Source of the DNA: Plantimonas leprariae | GTDB lineage: Bacteria > Pseudomonadota > Alphaproteobacteria > Rhizobiales > Rhizobiaceae | Length of the DNA stretch: 64,000 nucleotides | Assembly: GCF_008802405.1 (NCBI RefSeq) | Contig: NZ_VZDO01000022.1 | Location: 1-64,000 of the forward strand | Direction: 5' to 3' | Shown here: positions 62,466 through 64,000 of the stretch, piece by piece | Layout: every line of letters begins with the position of its first letter | Position numbering within the stretch: position 1 is the first letter of the stretch | Position numbers and translations under genes: made by a program | Notes under the pieces: generated by a model | Seen by the model: the letters and a program-made list of their open reading frames with translations, nothing else | Told to the model about the DNA's origin: nothing | The model's database searches: none

Positions 62466-62525
62466 ACCCGTGGTGATTTGGCCGGCCGGCTTGCAGCCAC
62501 GTTAAACAACTCGCTAAAGGGCCGT
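62466..62525 (+). promoter_or_regulatory. SAM-II riboswitch upstream of metZ
   Basis: Matches the compact SAM-II (metA motif) consensus: CGTGGTGATTTGGCCGGCCG then GCTTGCAGCCACGTTAAACA then ACTCGCTAAAGGGCC. P1 pairs CGTGG (62469-62473) with CCACG (62497-62501). The pseudoknot pairs GGCC (62480-62483) with GGCC (62520-62523). SAM-II elements control metA, metX and metZ in alphaproteobacteria by hiding the ribosome-binding site when SAM is bound. Here the metZ start lies about 110 nt downstream. Confidence 0.88.
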
Positions 62526-62634
62526 TCCGGAAAGCTTGGCCAAGCTCTTCCGTCGGCTTTGCGGCGAGCCGCGAATGCCGGCCGAAAGTGCCGATTTCCG
62601 CCTTCCGGCGGACGCCAGCGCCGAGGAGAATCCG

Positions 62635-63828
62635 ATGCTGAAGAAGAACGACCCCCGCAGCCTCCGGCCCGCCACGCGGATGGTGCACGGCGGCACGATG
62701 CGCTCCGGCTTCGGCGAGACCTCGGAAGCGCTGTTCCTGACGCAAGGCTTCGTCTACCCCAGCGCGGAAGCCGCCGAGGCGCGCTTCAAGGGCGACGAGC
62801 CGGGCTTCATCTATTCGCGCTACGGCAACCCGACGACGCGGATGTTCGAGGAGCGGATGATCGCGCTGGAAGGCGCGGAGGACGCCCGAGCCACCGCGTC
62901 CGGCATGGCGGCGGTGGCGGCCGCGCTGCAGTGCCAGGTGCGGGCGGGCGACCACATCCTGTCCTCGCGGGCGCTGTTCGGCTCCTGTCGCTACGTGATC
63001 GAGACGGTGCTTGGTCGCGCCGGCGTCACCTCGACCTTCGTCGACGGACGCGACCTCGACCAATGGCGCGCCGCGGTGCGGCCCGAGACGCGCGTCTTCT
63101 TCATGGAGACGCCGACCAACCCGACGCTGGAAGTGATCGACATCGCGGCCGTCGCCGAGATCGCCCATGCCGCCGGCGCGACGCTGGTGGTGGACAACGT
63201 CTTCGCCACTCCGATGCTGCAGAAGCCGCTGGAACTCGGCGCGGACGTGGTGATCTATTCGGCCACCAAGCACATCGACGGCCAGGGGCGCTGTCTCGGC
63301 GGCGTCATCCTCTCGAACCAGGACTGGATCGACCGGAATCTCCACGAGTTCTTCCGCCACACCGGCCCGTCGCTCTCGCCGTTCAATGCCTGGACGCTGT
63401 TGAAGGGGCTGGAGACGCTGCCGCTCCGGGTCGAGAAGCAGACCGCGAACGCCGCGCGGCTTGCCGACCATCTGGCCGGATCGGACAAGGTGGGACGCGT
63501 ACTCTATCCCGGCCGCGCCGACCATCCGGACGCCGCCGTCATCGCCAAGCAGATGACGGGCGGCTCGACGCTTCTCGCCTTCGAGCTCGACGGCGGCAAG
63601 GAGGCGGCCTTCCGCTTCTCCAACGCCCTGGAAGTGATCAAGATCTCGAACAACCTCGGCGACGCCAAGAGCTTGATCACCCATCCGGCGACGACGACGC
63701 ACAAGAACCTCACGTCCGAGGTGCGAGCGGAACTCGGCATCACGGACGGGATGCTGCGTCTTTCGGCCGGTATCGAGGACACCGCGGACCTTCTCGACGA
63801 CGTCGAGACGGCTCTCGCGGCGATCTAG
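62635..63828 (+). CDS. metZ: O-succinylhomoserine sulfhydrylase
   Basis: 397 residues, Cys/Met metabolism PLP enzyme. Motifs: GFIYSRYGNPTTRMFEERMIALEGAEDARATASGMAAV, FFMETPTNPTLEVIDIAAVAEIAHAAGATLVVDNVFATPMLQKPLELGADVVIYSATKHIDGQGRCLGG, with the Schiff-base lysine in SATKHIDGQG. The ATG at 62635 is chosen because GAGGAG sits 6 bp upstream; two other possible starts (62575 and a TTG at 62536) fall in the riboswitch leader. Makes homocysteine directly from O-succinylhomoserine and sulfide. Confidence 0.94.
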   Translation: MLKKNDPRSLRPATRMVHGGTMRSGFGETSEALFLTQGFVYPSAEAAEARFKGDEPGFIYSRYGNPTTRMFEERMIALEGAEDARATASGMAAVAAALQCQVRAGDHILSSRALFGSCRYVIETVLGRAGVTSTFVDGRDLDQWRAAVRPETRVFFMETPTNPTLEVIDIAAVAEIAHAAGATLVVDNVFATPMLQKPLELGADVVIYSATKHIDGQGRCLGGVILSNQDWIDRNLHEFFRHTGPSLSPFNAWTLLKGLETLPLRVEKQTANAARLADHLAGSDKVGRVLYPGRADHPDAAVIAKQMTGGSTLLAFELDGGKEAAFRFSNALEVIKISNNLGDAKSLITHPATTTHKNLTSEVRAELGITDGMLRLSAGIEDTADLLDDVETALAAI

Positions 63829-63858
63829 CCGCTCGGCGAAGGGCAAGGGTTGCGAGCC

Positions 63859-64000
63859 ATGTTCAAGGCGACGACGCACGGCATCACCGTCAGCGTGACG
63901 CCGACATTTCTGGAAGCGCAATCCGACCCCGACGGCGGACGCTGGGTCTGGGCCTATACGATCGCGATCGAGAACGGCGGCGAGGACACCGTTCAGCTCC
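63859..64000 (+). CDS. apaG: ApaG (first 47 codons; continues beyond the window)
   Basis: Reads MFKATTHGITVSVTPTFLEA, then QSDPDGGRWVWAYTIAIENG, then GEDTVQL before the window ends. The WVWAYTIxIEN strand is diagnostic of the ApaG/DUF525 fold. The order metZ-apaG is common in Rhizobiales. 30 bp after metZ, same direction. Confidence 0.9.
   Translation, partial: MFKATTHGITVSVTPTFLEAQSDPDGGRWVWAYTIAIENGGEDTVQL

Overview
The window is a GC-rich chromosomal segment of an alphaproteobacterium, most likely of the order Hyphomicrobiales (Rhizobiales). The evidence is a rhizobial-style flagellar cluster (fla-fliP-fliL-flgH-motE-flgI-flgA-flgG-fliE-flgC-flgB ... flhB-fliG-fliN-fliM-motA, divergent from flgF-fliI), class I lysyl-tRNA synthetase, a PodJ-like polarity protein, a two-domain dCTP deaminase next to metZ-apaG, and a SAM-II riboswitch in front of metZ. 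I cannot name a genus from sequence alone.

Layout. 1-16.6 kb holds flagellar structure, export, switch and stator genes, nearly all on the minus strand; flgF-fliI is on the plus strand. 16.6-31.0 kb is a reductive pyrimidine (uracil/thymine) degradation and uptake region: an NMT1-like ABC transporter, dihydropyrimidinase (pydB), ureidopropionase (pydC), an omega-amino-acid transaminase, a RutR-like TetR regulator, and the dihydropyrimidine dehydrogenase pair pydA/pydX. It is interrupted by an AT-richer patch (about 22.4-23.6 kb) with a methyltransferase remnant and orphan small genes, and by a hicBA toxin-antitoxin pair between pydX and pydA. 31-46 kb holds housekeeping and envelope genes: clpS2, a HerA-like ATPase, a TM2 protein, a Rieske-FAD reductase, an L,D-transpeptidase, sodB, a chemoreceptor, a TIGR02186/TauE pair and a 1240-residue PodJ-like protein. 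46-53.3 kb is a fatty-acid beta-oxidation cluster (MerR regulator, acyl-CoA dehydrogenase, GFA protein, thiolase, then FadJ), with a lone EAL phosphodiesterase inside it. 53.3-64 kb holds a YihY membrane protein, an S24 repressor-like regulator with a membrane-anchored nuclease-fold protein, lysK, a solute-binding protein, a membrane glycosyltransferase, a small lipoprotein gene broken in a poly-G run, tRNA-Gly(CCC), dCTP deaminase, metZ and the start of apaG.

How the genes work together. The flagellar genes supply rod, rings, export gate, switch and stator around an unusually long flagellin with a repeated outer domain. The pyd genes would take uracil to dihydrouracil (PydA/PydX), carbamoyl-beta-alanine (PydB), beta-alanine (PydC) and malonate semialdehyde (transaminase), fed by the ABC importer. 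Two similar 16-bp operator-like palindromes sit beside rutR and pydX. The beta-oxidation genes have a MerR-type palindrome at the head of the operon. I found no CRISPR array, prophage or intact insertion sequence. I also saw no clearly new multi-gene system. The most unusual signals are the repeated flagellin domain, the poly-G frameshift in a lipoprotein signal peptide, a dense run of hairpins near 40.1 kb and the hicBA insertion in the pyd locus.
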